The position numbers and the translations under genes were made by a program. DNA of 64,000 bases from positions 1-64,000 of the forward strand of contig JADGFI010000019.1 of assembly GCA_016743945.1 (NCBI GenBank), read 5' to 3'. The notes under the pieces were generated by a model, which saw nothing but the letters and a program-made list of their open reading frames with translations, made no database searches and was not told the DNA's origin. Shown here one piece after another: positions 17,992-27,819 of this stretch; the stretch's first letter is position 1; each line of letters opens with the position of its first letter. The DNA is from Desulfobacteraceae bacterium. GTDB taxonomy: Bacteria > Desulfobacterota > Desulfobacteria > Desulfobacterales > Desulfobacteraceae.

Positions 17992-19162
17992 GGGCTGCCC
18001 TCCTTAAAAAACCCGTGACAAGATTGTCAAGCCGGGGGTCTGGCAATAAAAACGCATCATGCCCCCACTGGGCATCAATTTCGCAAAAACTGACATCCAG
18101 ATTGTTTTTTTTCATGGCCTTGACCATCTCCTTTGACTGGTAGGTCGGGTAGAGCCAGTCCGAGGAATAGGAAACCACCAAAAATTTTGCTTTGCAACGG
18201 GCGAAGGCGTTGACAAGGGAGCCTTGCCCATATTCCCTTGCCAGGTCAAAATAATCGGCGGCCTTGGTGATATACAAAAAGGAATTGGCATCAAATCGTT
18301 CGATGAATTTTTGGCCCTGGTATTGGAGATAGGATTCTACCTGGAATTCTGCCCCGAATTCAAAGCTTAGGGCACTTTTGTTCTGGAGTTTTCTGCCAAA
18401 TTTGAGGCGCATGGATTCATCGGACAGGTAGGTGATGTGGCCGATCATCCGGGCAATGGCCAGACCCATGTCTGGTTTTTTCCCGCCATAGTAGTCACCC
18501 TGATTCCAATTGGGATCTGCCATGATGGATTGCCTGGCCACCTCGTTAAAGGCAATGGCCAGGGCGGAATGACGGCAGGTGGTTGCCAGGGGAAGGGCCG
18601 CGGTCACCATGGCAGGATACCGGACACACCATTCTAAAACCTGCATCCCCCCCACGGATCCGCCAATGACCGCCAAAAGTTTTTTTATTCCCAAATGATC
18701 CACCAGGGCTTTTTGGCCGTTTACCATATCCGTGATGGTAATCATGGGAAAGGCAGCGGCATATTCTTTGCCGGTTTCAAGATTTATGGAAGCAGGTCCC
18801 GTAGATCCCATGCAGGACCCCAGGATATTGGTACAGACTACAAAATAAATATCTGTATCAATCCCCTTGCCCGGTCCCACCATGGTATCCCACCAGCCGG
18901 GTTTGGCATCTTCGGGTGTATAAAAACCTGCCATGTGGGCGTCCCCGGACAGGGCATGGAGAACCAAAATTACATTGGATTTGTCCTTGTTCAGGGTGCC
19001 GCAGGTTTCATAGGCGATGGTGACAGGACCTAAAGTGGCACCGCTTTCAAGGGCCAGTTTATTCGGTGCCTGGGCAAAGGTGAACCTTTGCTTTTCAACA
19101 AGCCCCACAGTGGCACCTCCCATGGTGGTGCCACTTGGATCATATTTTGGAAATTTGTCCAT
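17972..19162 (-). CDS. metX: Homoserine O-acetyltransferase MetX
   Basis: A 396-residue alpha/beta-hydrolase-fold acyltransferase that activates homoserine for methionine synthesis. The nucleophile elbow is GGSVGGMQVLEW (Ser). The acid and base are in SYSSDWLYPTYQS (Asp) and DAQWGHDAFLLP (His), so the catalytic triad is complete. NVILVLHALSGDAH and GPGKGIDTDIYFVVCTN are family-typical. It starts 2 bp after the truncated sulfhydrylase gene and overlaps metW. Specificity for acetyl- over succinyl-CoA cannot be fixed from the sequence alone. Its product would need a sulfhydrylase encoded elsewhere. Confidence 0.95.
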   Translation of the reverse strand: MDKFPKYDPSGTTMGGATVGLVEKQRFTFAQAPNKLALESGATLGPVTIAYETCGTLNKDKSNVILVLHALSGDAHMAGFYTPEDAKPGWWDTMVGPGKGIDTDIYFVVCTNILGSCMGSTGPASINLETGKEYAAAFPMITITDMVNGQKALVDHLGIKKLLAVIGGSVGGMQVLEWCVRYPAMVTAALPLATTCRHSALAIAFNEVARQSIMADPNWNQGDYYGGKKPDMGLAIARMIGHITYLSDESMRLKFGRKLQNKSALSFEFGAEFQVESYLQYQGQKFIERFDANSFLYITKAADYFDLAREYGQGSLVNAFARCKAKFLVVSYSSDWLYPTYQSKEMVKAMKKNNLDVSFCEIDAQWGHDAFLLPDPRLDNLVTGFLRRAAHESSAL

Positions 19163-19164
19163 GA

Positions 19165-19650
19165 TCAGATCTTTTCAAGGGCCTGTTCAAGGTCGCCACA
19201 GATATCATCAATATGTTCTATTCCCACAGAAAAGCGCAGCAGGCAGGGATCTGCCAGTTTGACCTGGATATTGTAGCGGCTGTAAATATTGGTAAACAGA
19301 CCATAGGTGGACATGAACAGGGAGGAGCTTGCAACAAATTCGTCCCCGGCACGCAACAGGGTCATGCAGGCATTGTTGATGGCTGCCATTCCCGATGAGG
19401 TTACCACGGCTGCCTTCCCGGATTCCAGGGAGCCCAGTTTCTCTTCCAAAAACCGGTTGGTGGGGTTGCTCAGGCGCATATAAATATGGTCCTGGCTCTG
19501 GCCGGCAAAGGTCTGGCTCAAACTGTCTGCACTCTCGTGGTAATGGGCGGCGGATTGGAAAATGGGCGGCAGGGTGGCACCTTCCCAGCGCTTATCTTTT
19601 ATTCCGTCGTGAATGGCTTTTGTTTCAAATTTATATTCAATTGGTTTCAT
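19165..19650 (-). pseudogene. O-acetyl/succinylhomoserine sulfhydrylase with large internal deletion
   Basis: The frame begins as a normal PLP-dependent Cys/Met-metabolism enzyme (MKPIEYKFETKAIHDG..., TLPPIFQSAAHYHESA, YMRLSNPTN, SSGMAAI, GDEFVASSSLFMSTYGLF). After about 130 residues it jumps straight to the family's extreme C-terminus (LLRFSVGIEHIDDICGDLEQ). Full-length members are about 400-430 residues; this is 161. About 230-260 residues are missing in frame, including the PLP-binding lysine, so it cannot be active. The start at 19650 follows a GAGGAT site. It still sits 2 bp ahead of metX, so it is the first gene of the met operon. Confidence 0.85.
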
Positions 19651-19806
19651 TCTTGGTTTTATCCTCAAACAATTACAAGGGAAATAAGGTTTAAATATCA
19701 CATTGTGGTATTTTTTTGTCAATATGAATTTATTTATAATAACCCGATTTTAATACCAGAAATTTAAGGGTTTCCTAAATAAAACATTTCCTTTTTCCAT
19801 ACCCAC

Positions 19807-19835
19807 TTGACAATTTCTATCCCTAAATATTAAAT
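19807..19835 (+). promoter_or_regulatory. Possible sigma-70 promoter
   Basis: TTGACA (19807-19812) and TTAAAT (19830-19835), separated by 17 bp, lie 34 bp before the GTG start of the hybrid kinase. The -35 is perfect and the -10 is fair (4 of 6). The region is AT-rich, so chance similarity is possible. Confidence 0.35.
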
Positions 19836-19868
19836 TACCTGAAATTAAGTTGTGGATCAGGAGGTATT

Positions 19869-22718
19869 GTGAAAATTTCCATACGCTGGGCTGTGATTAT
19901 TGGGTGTATTGTTCTTGTCTGGGGAACCCAGCTGATCGTCACGCCCTTTTCTTTTTTCTCAAACAGACGCGTTATGCTGGGTCATACCAAGGATATTATG
20001 CAAAATATTTTGGACTTGACCCTGGAAGAAACCCAAAATTTCTTTTCAGTTGCCAGAAGTGCTGCCCATCTGACCAAACGACTCATCTCATCCCAGGTTG
20101 TGAATGCGAACGAGGATCAGATTGAAAAATTGGAACTCTATTTTTTAGACCAGCTTGAGATTTATCCCCAGTTTGCCGGAATTTATTTTGCAACCCCTGG
20201 GGGGGATTTTTATTATGTTAACCGGGATTCATCGGGTTCAAGGGAAGGCTATCGATCCAAATTCATAGAGGTCAATGAAGCAGGCCGGCGTATCCGGTTT
20301 ACCTGGCGGGACAGACAGATGAACCAGGTGGATGAAAAAGAGGACCCCACAGATCCCTATGATCCCAGGACGCGTCCCTGGTACCGGAAAGCAATCAAAG
20401 AAAAAAATATTATCTGGACAGACCCCTATGTGTTTTTTTCATCCCAGAAACCCGGTATTACCACTGCCGGGCCTATTTTTGGAGCAGATGGTTCTTTAAT
20501 CGGTGTGGTGGGGGTTGATATTGAGCTGGATGTGCTGTCCCGATTTGTTGGCAAGCTACGGGTGGGAAAGACCGGCCTGGCCTTTATTATCAACCAGGAC
20601 AAGGATGTGATTGCCTTTCCCGATGTGGCCCAGCTTAAATACCAGGAGGAGAACAAGAATGGGAAGATCCGATTGGCCAAGCTTAATGAACTGGACAACC
20701 CCCTTTGTAACCTGGCCTACAACGCCATAAAAACGGCTGCCATACAACAGGCTGCCAAACAGGCTGCCATAAAACCGGAGGGAAAAATATCCCCTGACCC
20801 GGCCTTTGCCGTATTTGAGTCGGATCAAAAAAACTATTATACCATGTTCACCGGAGTGGAGGCATCCACCATTTCCTGGATGATCGGTGTCTATATCCCA
20901 GAAGCTGACTATTTTGGTGAGATCAATGCCAATCGAAATCTGATGCTGTTGATCACCCTGGTGGTTTCGTTGCTGGCCACCATTGGCGGCCTGATGCTGG
21001 CCGGTCTGCTTATCCGCCCCATCTCAGAACTGGACCGGGAAGCCCGGCAGATTAAACACAATGATTATTCCTCCCTTCCAAGGATAAAAACGGTTTTTAA
21101 TCAAATACAGCGGACGGCGGATACCTTCTATGATATGAAAAATGCGGTGGTGGATTATAAAAAAGAATTGGAAAAAACTCAAATAATTCATCGGGCCATC
21201 ACCGATACTGCCAACGAGGCCATTTTCATGGTGGATGAAAACGGGCGGATTTCCTATTGGAATGCAGCCGCCCAGATCCTTTTTGGGTATGACGCAAAAC
21301 AGGCCCTTGGAAAATACATTCTCGATTTGGAACCCTTTGGTCCGGATCTGGCTTCAGAAGATCTTACCTTGTATTCCATATTCAGCCGAAGGGAGAAGAA
21401 TCACTCTTTAAAGATGGTTGAACTGAAGATAATTACAAGGGGTGGCCAGAAAATTCCCGTGGAGTTGTCCATGGTGGGGATCCGCATCCAGGACTCCTGG
21501 TATGCCATTTCCGTGATTCGTGATATTTCCGAGAGGAAAAAGAGCGAAAAGGAAAAACTGGACATCTGGAAGCAATTGCAGGCGGCCCGAAAAATGGAAG
21601 CCATCGGAACCCTTGCCGGGGGCATTGCCCATGATTTTAACAATATATTATCCGGTGTTTTCGGATATGCGGAGTTGCTCCGGGTATCATTGAAAGCAGA
21701 CGACAAACTCCAGACCCATGTGGATTCAATTACCATGGCCGGAGACCGGGCAAGGGATCTGGTTCGGCAGATCCTGGCATTCAGCTTCCAGGATGTTCAC
21801 GAACTCAAACCCCTGGAAGTGCATGCCATTATAAACGAGGCCTGTAATCTTCTGGCTTCCTCCCTGCCGGTTTGTGTAAAAATTACCCGGAATATTGATA
21901 AAAATTGTCGCCTTATTCTAGGAGACGCCACCCAGATTCACCAGGTGGCCCTGAACCTTATGACCAATGCGTTCCATGCCATGGAAGAAAAAGGGGGGAC
22001 CCTTTCCATTGGTCTTGAAGAGGTCGAGCTGACAGGGGGGCCCCTTCTTGAGGATCTGGAACTGGGACCGGGACATTATCTGTGCTACTCGGTTGTTGAT
22101 ACAGGAGTGGGAATTAATAGTCAGGTCATGGATAAGATATTTGATCCCTATTTTACGACCAAAGCCCAGGGCAAGGGAACAGGGTTAGGGCTTGCCGTGA
22201 TTAAAGGCATTGTTCAAAGTCATAGAGGGGGGATCCATGTGGAGAGCAAGCCGGGCAAGGGGAGCCGGTTCGAGATTTTTTTACCCGTAATTGAGGCAGA
22301 CCGGAAACCCGTTGATATGGTCGGCCACACCCGGATTCAAAAGGGCAGTGAACACATTCTTTTGGTAGACGATCAAAAAGAAGTGATTCGCATCGAACGT
22401 CTGATCCTGGAAGTCCTGGGATATCGGGTGACAAGCCGGCTATCCGGCAAGGAGGCCCTTGAAACATTTGTTGCATCCCCTTCAACCTATGACATGGTCA
22501 TCACAGATATGAACATGTCCCAAATGTCCGGGGAAACCCTGGCCTGTGAGCTTTTTTCCGTCCAACCGGATATCCCGGTGATTCTTTTAACCGGCTATTA
22601 TGAAGGTATGACCCGGGATAAAGCCAGGGCTCTCGGGATTAAAGATTTTTTGATGAAGCCGGTAAAGCTTAAGGAGTTTTCCGCCACCATCCGGGAGGTG
22701 CTGGACCACCCGACTTAG
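19869..22718 (+). CDS. Hybrid histidine kinase with periplasmic Cache, PAS and receiver domains
   Basis: A 949-residue inner-membrane sensor. An N-terminal helix (about 7-27) is followed by a double-Cache periplasmic domain (the segment DPRTRPWYRKAI ... DPYVFFSSQKPGITTAGPIF is typical of small-molecule-binding dCache_1), then a second helix (about 355-378) and a PAS domain (about 440-555). HisKA has phospho-His H588 in GGIAHDFNNIL. The ATPase domain has GKGTGLGLAV. The receiver has D880, T908 and K930, all conserved. The start is GTG, supported by a strong AGGAGG site six bases upstream. It stands alone, with a chemoreceptor about 100 bp downstream under its own promoter. The ligand is unknown; amino or carboxylic acids are common for such Cache domains. 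Confidence 0.93.
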   Translation: MKISIRWAVIIGCIVLVWGTQLIVTPFSFFSNRRVMLGHTKDIMQNILDLTLEETQNFFSVARSAAHLTKRLISSQVVNANEDQIEKLELYFLDQLEIYPQFAGIYFATPGGDFYYVNRDSSGSREGYRSKFIEVNEAGRRIRFTWRDRQMNQVDEKEDPTDPYDPRTRPWYRKAIKEKNIIWTDPYVFFSSQKPGITTAGPIFGADGSLIGVVGVDIELDVLSRFVGKLRVGKTGLAFIINQDKDVIAFPDVAQLKYQEENKNGKIRLAKLNELDNPLCNLAYNAIKTAAIQQAAKQAAIKPEGKISPDPAFAVFESDQKNYYTMFTGVEASTISWMIGVYIPEADYFGEINANRNLMLLITLVVSLLATIGGLMLAGLLIRPISELDREARQIKHNDYSSLPRIKTVFNQIQRTADTFYDMKNAVVDYKKELEKTQIIHRAITDTANEAIFMVDENGRISYWNAAAQILFGYDAKQALGKYILDLEPFGPDLASEDLTLYSIFSRREKNHSLKMVELKIITRGGQKIPVELSMVGIRIQDSWYAISVIRDISERKKSEKEKLDIWKQLQAARKMEAIGTLAGGIAHDFNNILSGVFGYAELLRVSLKADDKLQTHVDSITMAGDRARDLVRQILAFSFQDVHELKPLEVHAIINEACNLLASSLPVCVKITRNIDKNCRLILGDATQIHQVALNLMTNAFHAMEEKGGTLSIGLEEVELTGGPLLEDLELGPGHYLCYSVVDTGVGINSQVMDKIFDPYFTTKAQGKGTGLGLAVIKGIVQSHRGGIHVESKPGKGSRFEIFLPVIEADRKPVDMVGHTRIQKGSEHILLVDDQKEVIRIERLILEVLGYRVTSRLSGKEALETFVASPSTYDMVITDMNMSQMSGETLACELFSVQPDIPVILLTGYYEGMTRDKARALGIKDFLMKPVKLKEFSATIREVLDHPT

Positions 22719-22738
22719 TTTTAAAAATCCACGGTATA

Positions 22739-22767
22739 TTGACTTTCCCCGTGCTTCTTCGTATTTA
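22739..22767 (+). promoter_or_regulatory. Sigma-70-type promoter for chemoreceptor gene
   Basis: TTGACT (22739-22744) and TATTTA (22762-22767) are spaced by 17 bp and lie 55 bp before the chemoreceptor start, in the only gap between it and the hybrid kinase. Each hexamer has one or two mismatches to consensus. Confidence 0.42.
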
Positions 22768-22821
22768 TCAGGCTATAGATTAGATTCAGGATTGAAAAAA
22801 TAGGCATACAAAGGGGGCCCG

Positions 22822-24534
22822 ATGAGAGTATTGCAGTCGCTTCGCATGAAACTGATGATTGGTTTTTTGATTATTGCATCCATCACCGCCATTGTCAGCC
22901 TGGTCAGTTACAACGGGATGAAAAACCTGGAAAATAAATTCAAAATTGTTATTGAATCCGCTCCCCTGATAGAATCTGCCGTAAATATGAAGCTTTTCGT
23001 GGGCCAGGATATCATCGCCGTGATGAAATTAATGGCTGCCCTTGATACGGAAGAACTGGACACTATCTGGAAAGAACATGAGGCCAATATTTCCCGGTTT
23101 GACCTTTATAAAAAGGGTATCCTCGATGGGGCAACACTCAAATCCAAGACCATTTTTCCGGCAAAGGATGAAAGCTTACGAAAGATTGTTCTGGAGACAG
23201 GGACCTTCCATGAGCGAGAGTTCAGGCCTAACTTTAAGATTGCCCACGAACAGATGACCCGGCAATTGTCTGCGGAATCCTATGACTATGAAATCCTGGA
23301 CACCATTGACGAAAAAATTATTGAAATTGGTATTGCGCTCACCAAACAGCTAGATCAGGTGATCGAGATTTCTGAAGGGTTGATTCTCCAGGCGGAAAAG
23401 GATGTTCAGGCAGAAAAAGTCCGGGCCAATGCCTTGTTGTTGGCAGCGACATTGATCGGCATTGCCGCAGCCCTAATCTTAGGTATTCTTATTTCTGGAA
23501 AGGTGACAGGTCCGGTGAAAAAAGCAGCCGTGTTTACCCAGATCATTGCCAAGGGAGACTTTACCCATTCCCTTGAAACGGATCAGAAAGATGAAATCGG
23601 TTCCATGGTAAAAGCCATGAACCAGATGGTAAAAGGGATTGCCCGGGTGTTTAAGGATATATTATCAGGCGTCACCACGCTTGATGAAACCTCTTCGGAC
23701 CTGTCCAAGATTTCCCAGGAGCTTAAGGTCGGTGCCCAGGATATGTCCCAGCGATCCGAATCTGTGGCAAAGGGAGCCGAAGTCATGCGGGATGGAATCT
23801 TGACGGTGGCAGCCAGTGCGGAACAATCCTCCTCCAATTTGGATACGGTATCCGCCGCCATGGAGGAGATGAATGCCACGGCAAATGAAATTGCAAAAAA
23901 TGCCAGCGAGGCAAGATCCATTACCCGGACAGCCGTTACCACTGCTGAACATGCTTGTGTTACCGTGAACGAACTGGGGGCAGATGCCCTGGAAATCGGC
24001 CAGGTAACCGAAGTGATTTCAACCATATCCGGCCAGACCAATCTTTTGGCCCTCAATGCCACCATTGAAGCCGCCCGGGCTGGGGAAGCCGGCAAAGGAT
24101 TTGCTGTGGTGGCCAATGAGATCAAGGATCTGGCCCAGCAGACAGCAGAGGCAGCCAGCAACATTGCTCAAAAGATCGGCAGGATCCAGCAATCCTCCCA
24201 GGGAACCGTTGATGAAATCAAACAGATATCTTGTGTGATCAATGGGGTTGAAACCATTGTTTCTTCCATTGCAGGCGCCATTGAAGAGCAGTCCATTACT
24301 TCAAGGGAAATTGCCCAAAATATCGCCCAGGCAGTCGAGGGTATCCATGAAACCAATGAAAATATTGCAGAGTCTTCCCAAGCTTCAGCCAAAATTGCCC
24401 AGGATATTGCCAGTGTAAATAAGACCGCAAAAAAGGTGACAGACTCCAGTTTGGAGGTCAGTGGCAATGTACAAAAACTTAACGATTTTGCTGCCAGTCT
24501 CCAGCAGGTGTTAAGCCGGTTTAAGCTGTCTTGA
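22822..24534 (+). CDS. Methyl-accepting chemotaxis protein
   Basis: A 570-residue chemoreceptor: first membrane helix (about 11-30), a helical periplasmic bundle of about 170 residues, second helix (about 203-226), HAMP, then the signalling coiled coil. The hairpin tip has ISGQTNLLALNATIEAAR near 400, followed by GKGFAVVANEIKDLAQQTAE. No C-terminal methyltransferase tether is present. It follows the Cache hybrid kinase by about 100 bp and seems to have its own promoter. It resembles the chemoreceptor at 3829-5442 in build but not in its sensing domain, so the two probably detect different cues. Confidence 0.95.
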   Translation: MRVLQSLRMKLMIGFLIIASITAIVSLVSYNGMKNLENKFKIVIESAPLIESAVNMKLFVGQDIIAVMKLMAALDTEELDTIWKEHEANISRFDLYKKGILDGATLKSKTIFPAKDESLRKIVLETGTFHEREFRPNFKIAHEQMTRQLSAESYDYEILDTIDEKIIEIGIALTKQLDQVIEISEGLILQAEKDVQAEKVRANALLLAATLIGIAAALILGILISGKVTGPVKKAAVFTQIIAKGDFTHSLETDQKDEIGSMVKAMNQMVKGIARVFKDILSGVTTLDETSSDLSKISQELKVGAQDMSQRSESVAKGAEVMRDGILTVAASAEQSSSNLDTVSAAMEEMNATANEIAKNASEARSITRTAVTTAEHACVTVNELGADALEIGQVTEVISTISGQTNLLALNATIEAARAGEAGKGFAVVANEIKDLAQQTAEAASNIAQKIGRIQQSSQGTVDEIKQISCVINGVETIVSSIAGAIEEQSITSREIAQNIAQAVEGIHETNENIAESSQASAKIAQDIASVNKTAKKVTDSSLEVSGNVQKLNDFAASLQQVLSRFKLS

Positions 24535-24544
24535 AAAAGTTGGG

Positions 24545-25872
24545 TCATTTTTTTAGACCAGGTTGAAATTGTTTGACCATCTTTTCCATTAATTGGTTGT
24601 GGGCCCGGGTATCCAAAGGGGGTGTTGCCAGAAATTTTGGCCAGATTTTTGGATCGTCCATGTGTCCATGGCATCCCATACACAGTCCTGCCCTTAGAAT
24701 CCGGTCCAGCTCTGTTTGATTAAAAGCCCGGCTCAGGGGCCAGTGGGTCCCCACTGTGGCCAGTTGTTTTCCCTCCAGAGTCACAATCTGGGACCAGTCA
24801 ACGGTGCGAGCCGGAATTGTGGACAATCCATTGTTTATGCCCAGGCCCATTGTTTTGGGACGGGTGTGGCAGCTCTCGCAGTCCCTTGCCTTGGCCTGGA
24901 TCGTATGGGGTTGGGCCGGTGCCATGTCAATGGAAAGGGGAACATGGGTCTGTCCGATGGATTTTGCCCTCCCCATTGATTCCCAGGACCGGGTTTTCCC
25001 ATCGCAAATATTTGTTTTGCTCAGAGACAATACCGGGAGTCGTAATTCCCCTTGGTCTTTCCCTGGTAAAGTCCTTTATTGCCATAGACCATATGACAGG
25101 CAGAACATCCCATGCCCCTGTAATCCCCGCGTTTCTGATTGCCTTGTACCCCGATGTGGCAACGCTTTCGCTGGTAGGGTATCCCGGCAAGTTTCGGGTT
25201 TTGTTCAATCTTTTTGATCCTGGGGTTGGGGAGTCGTTCAAGGCGATTGGGAAACTGGGCAGGGTGGTTCCGGATCAGTCCTGCCATATAGGTTTCATAG
25301 GCGGCAGATGCACCGATGGGAATCGGGCCGTCCCTGTCTTCAATGGCATAATTTCCCCAGGGTACCTGGAAATTTTTAACGGCTTTTATCCCCCAGGCAT
25401 GAAGGTTCCCCTGGATTTTTCCGGCTTCGGTGTTCATCAGAGATTTTCTGGTCCGATTCCCATACCCGGCATGGCAGACCCCGCAGGTATTGTCCACTAT
25501 CCAGATGGAACCGGGGTCCGGGTAAAACGCCTTGGGCCCCGGAGCCCGGGACAGGCTTTTGGGAACGGACGTGTGGGCTTTTTTCTTTTTAGAGGCCTTT
25601 GGGTTACCGCCGTGGCAGATGACACAGCCGTCAAGGTCCCCGTGACGCTGCCCGTTTTGTTTGATGAGCTGCATCATGGGAAGCGTGGCCGGTACAATGT
25701 CCATGATCCCGCCATGGCAGTCCTGGGTGGTGCATCCTGAACCTGCGGTCATGCCTTCGCCTGGAAAACAAAAACCCAGGAGCAATAAATTTAGGGCCCA
25801 TAAAAATAAAACCAGGGGTATGCGACCATGGATATTCAGAGGGGCCGGTAAGTGCAGCTTAAAAAGGGACAT
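24545..25872 (-). pseudogene. Multihaem cytochrome c gene broken by frameshifts
   Basis: From 25872 the frame encodes a signal/anchor helix, then CxxxxCH (CTTQDCH), CVICH, CGVCH and CSACH haem sites, and stops at 25021. Coding sense then continues in a second frame (NKYLRWENPVLGINGEGKI, about 25015-24955) and afterwards in a third (DMAPAQPHTIQAKARDCESC, then CMGCH) to 24545. These join up as one exported multihaem cytochrome, so at least two frame changes have occurred. In addition, one expected haem site has lost its first Cys (QRKRCHIG at about 25160). The intact protein would be a periplasmic electron carrier or reductase. Sequencing error is an alternative for the frameshifts. Confidence 0.7.
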
Positions 25873-25963
25873 TTGCTCTTGCCTGTAAAAAATAATCAAT
25901 GGAAATATCAGGTCATATCTGGTATTTCATAGCCTTAAATTGGAGAACAATACAAGGTAAATA

Positions 25964-26989
25964 ATGATAGATATATTAGAATTCACATTGGAGCACCTGA
26001 TCCAAACCTTTGACAAGGACTATGGGAAGGGTCGATTCCATGCCCAGGCCCTTTTTCGGGATATCTTTAAACAGGGGAATACACATTTTCTCTTGAGTCC
26101 GGAATTTTTAGATTCTCCTCGGTTTGCCCGTGCACTTGCGGGAAAGGTCTCTGTCAATCCGGGGGAGGTGGTGAAAACCTTTGCGGAAGGAGAGCTGACC
26201 AAGTTTATCACAAGATTGGAGGATGGCCTTGAAATTGAATCGGTGATTATTCCCATGACCCGGCATAATACCCTGTGTGTTTCCAGCCAGGTGGGGTGCA
26301 AAATGGGGTGCAAATTTTGTGAAACCGGACGCATGGGGTTTAAACGAAACTTGCGTATTTCCGAGATTACCGGCCAGATTTACAATGCCCGGCACACCCT
26401 GAAAAAAGATATTAAAAATATCGTGTTCATGGGCATGGGGGAACCCCTGGATAATTTTGATAACCTTATTGGCGCGATCCAGGTCATGAACGAGCAGCAG
26501 GGCTTTGACATTGCCCTGCGCCATATGACTTTGTCCACCGTGGGGCTTGTTCCGGGCATTGAACGGTTGGCCAAACTTGCCATGCCGGGTCTTCGTCTGG
26601 CCATCTCCATCAATGCCCCCAATGACACGATTCGCTCAAGGCTCATGCCCATTAACAAAACCCTTCCCCTGGCGCGCTTAAAAAAGAGTCTGACAAATTT
26701 TCCCCTGGGCAAACGGGGGGTCTTTTTATTTGAATATATTTTAATCAAAGGGCTCAATGATTCCCCAGCCCATGCCGCCCTCCTGGCTGATTTTATTTAC
26801 CCCTTGCCGGTTCGGCTTAACCTTATTGCCTACAATCCTGTCCAGGGTCTTGACTATGAGAGCCCCAGTGATGAGCAGATGCATGAATTTGCCGATCTTT
26901 TGTCGGCAAGGGGGATAATGGTCATTAAGCGCTGGAGCCGGGGCCGGTCTGTGGCTGCCGGCTGCGGTCAGTTGGGGCGTAATGTCTGA
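25964..26989 (+). CDS. rlmN: 23S rRNA (adenine-C2)-methyltransferase, RlmN family
   Basis: A 341-residue radical-SAM enzyme that methylates C2 of A2503 in 23S rRNA and A37 in some tRNAs. The 4Fe-4S cluster motif is CKMGCKFC inside SSQVGCKMGCKFCETGRMGF. GMGEPLDNFDN is the SAM-interacting motif. The mechanistic C-terminal Cys is in SVAAGCGQL, with the other methyl-carrier Cys and the family's ISINAPNDTIRSRLMPINK also present. It is slightly shorter than E. coli RlmN. It overlaps the next GGDEF gene by 8 bp, which suggests co-transcription but not shared function. Confidence 0.93.
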   Translation: MIDILEFTLEHLIQTFDKDYGKGRFHAQALFRDIFKQGNTHFLLSPEFLDSPRFARALAGKVSVNPGEVVKTFAEGELTKFITRLEDGLEIESVIIPMTRHNTLCVSSQVGCKMGCKFCETGRMGFKRNLRISEITGQIYNARHTLKKDIKNIVFMGMGEPLDNFDNLIGAIQVMNEQQGFDIALRHMTLSTVGLVPGIERLAKLAMPGLRLAISINAPNDTIRSRLMPINKTLPLARLKKSLTNFPLGKRGVFLFEYILIKGLNDSPAHAALLADFIYPLPVRLNLIAYNPVQGLDYESPSDEQMHEFADLLSARGIMVIKRWSRGRSVAAGCGQLGRNV

Positions 26990-27722
26990 TATAAAAGAAC
27001 TCAACCAAATTGTGCGGGATATCATCACTGCCAATTCCTATGGGGCCCAGATGGAAACCGGGCAAAAATTGTTTGCATATACGGTTCGCCAAGATATTGA
27101 TGGAGAACTCAGGGAGTTTGCTGAAAATATTGCCATGCTGATGATCCAGAAAGAGGGACGGGAACTCCATCTGGAGTTTATGAACGAAGATCTTCAAGAA
27201 ACAAGCCATCAGCTCCAAATTGCAAAACATGATCCATTGACCCTCCTGCCCAATCGCGGGCTTTTCTATGAAAAACTTGCGACATTTTTTGAGGTTTCTC
27301 AAAAAGAGGGGAAAAAACTGGCATTGATTCTTCTTGATCTGGATAACTTCAAGCCGGTTAACGACACCTATGGCCATGATGCAGGAGATGCTCTTCTAGG
27401 CCAGGTTGCATTGCGAATAACTGCTGTTGTCGGAGATTTCGGTATTACGGCTCGTCTTGGCGGGGATGAATTTGTTGTTCTTTTACCTGATCTACAGAAC
27501 AAAAAAGAGGCCTACGCCATTGCCCAAAAAATACTGCTGAGTCTTAAAAAACCGTTTAAGTTAACGCCTGCCATGGTTTTTATTGATTCATCCATCGGGA
27601 TCTGTTTTCTGGACAAGACAACACAGGGGCCCCGCACGCTGTTAAAAAATGCGGATCTTGCCATGTATGAGGCCAAAAAAGCCGGGCGGGGGCGATATGT
27701 GGCTCATATCAACGAGGAATAG
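26982..27722 (+). CDS. GGDEF-domain diguanylate cyclase
   Basis: A 246-residue soluble protein: about 75 N-terminal helical residues without a recognised domain, then a GGDEF domain opening at DPLTLLPNRGLFYEKL. The active site is ARLGGDEFVVLL, and the metal site is LILLDLDNFKPVNDTYGHDA. The RxxD inhibitory site is absent five residues upstream, so product inhibition by that route is not expected. The start overlaps the rlmN stop by 8 bp. It is followed by another GGDEF gene about 100 bp on. Enzymatic activity is likely; the input is unknown. Confidence 0.9.
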   Translation: MSDIKELNQIVRDIITANSYGAQMETGQKLFAYTVRQDIDGELREFAENIAMLMIQKEGRELHLEFMNEDLQETSHQLQIAKHDPLTLLPNRGLFYEKLATFFEVSQKEGKKLALILLDLDNFKPVNDTYGHDAGDALLGQVALRITAVVGDFGITARLGGDEFVVLLPDLQNKKEAYAIAQKILLSLKKPFKLTPAMVFIDSSIGICFLDKTTQGPRTLLKNADLAMYEAKKAGRGRYVAHINEE

Positions 27723-27819
27723 CCATCAATTTTATTGATACTGAGTCTTTGTTTGAGGAGGGTTCGGGGGTGTTTTTCTGAACTTGACAGGGAACTTTAT
27801 TTGTGAAAAGAATTGTTCC

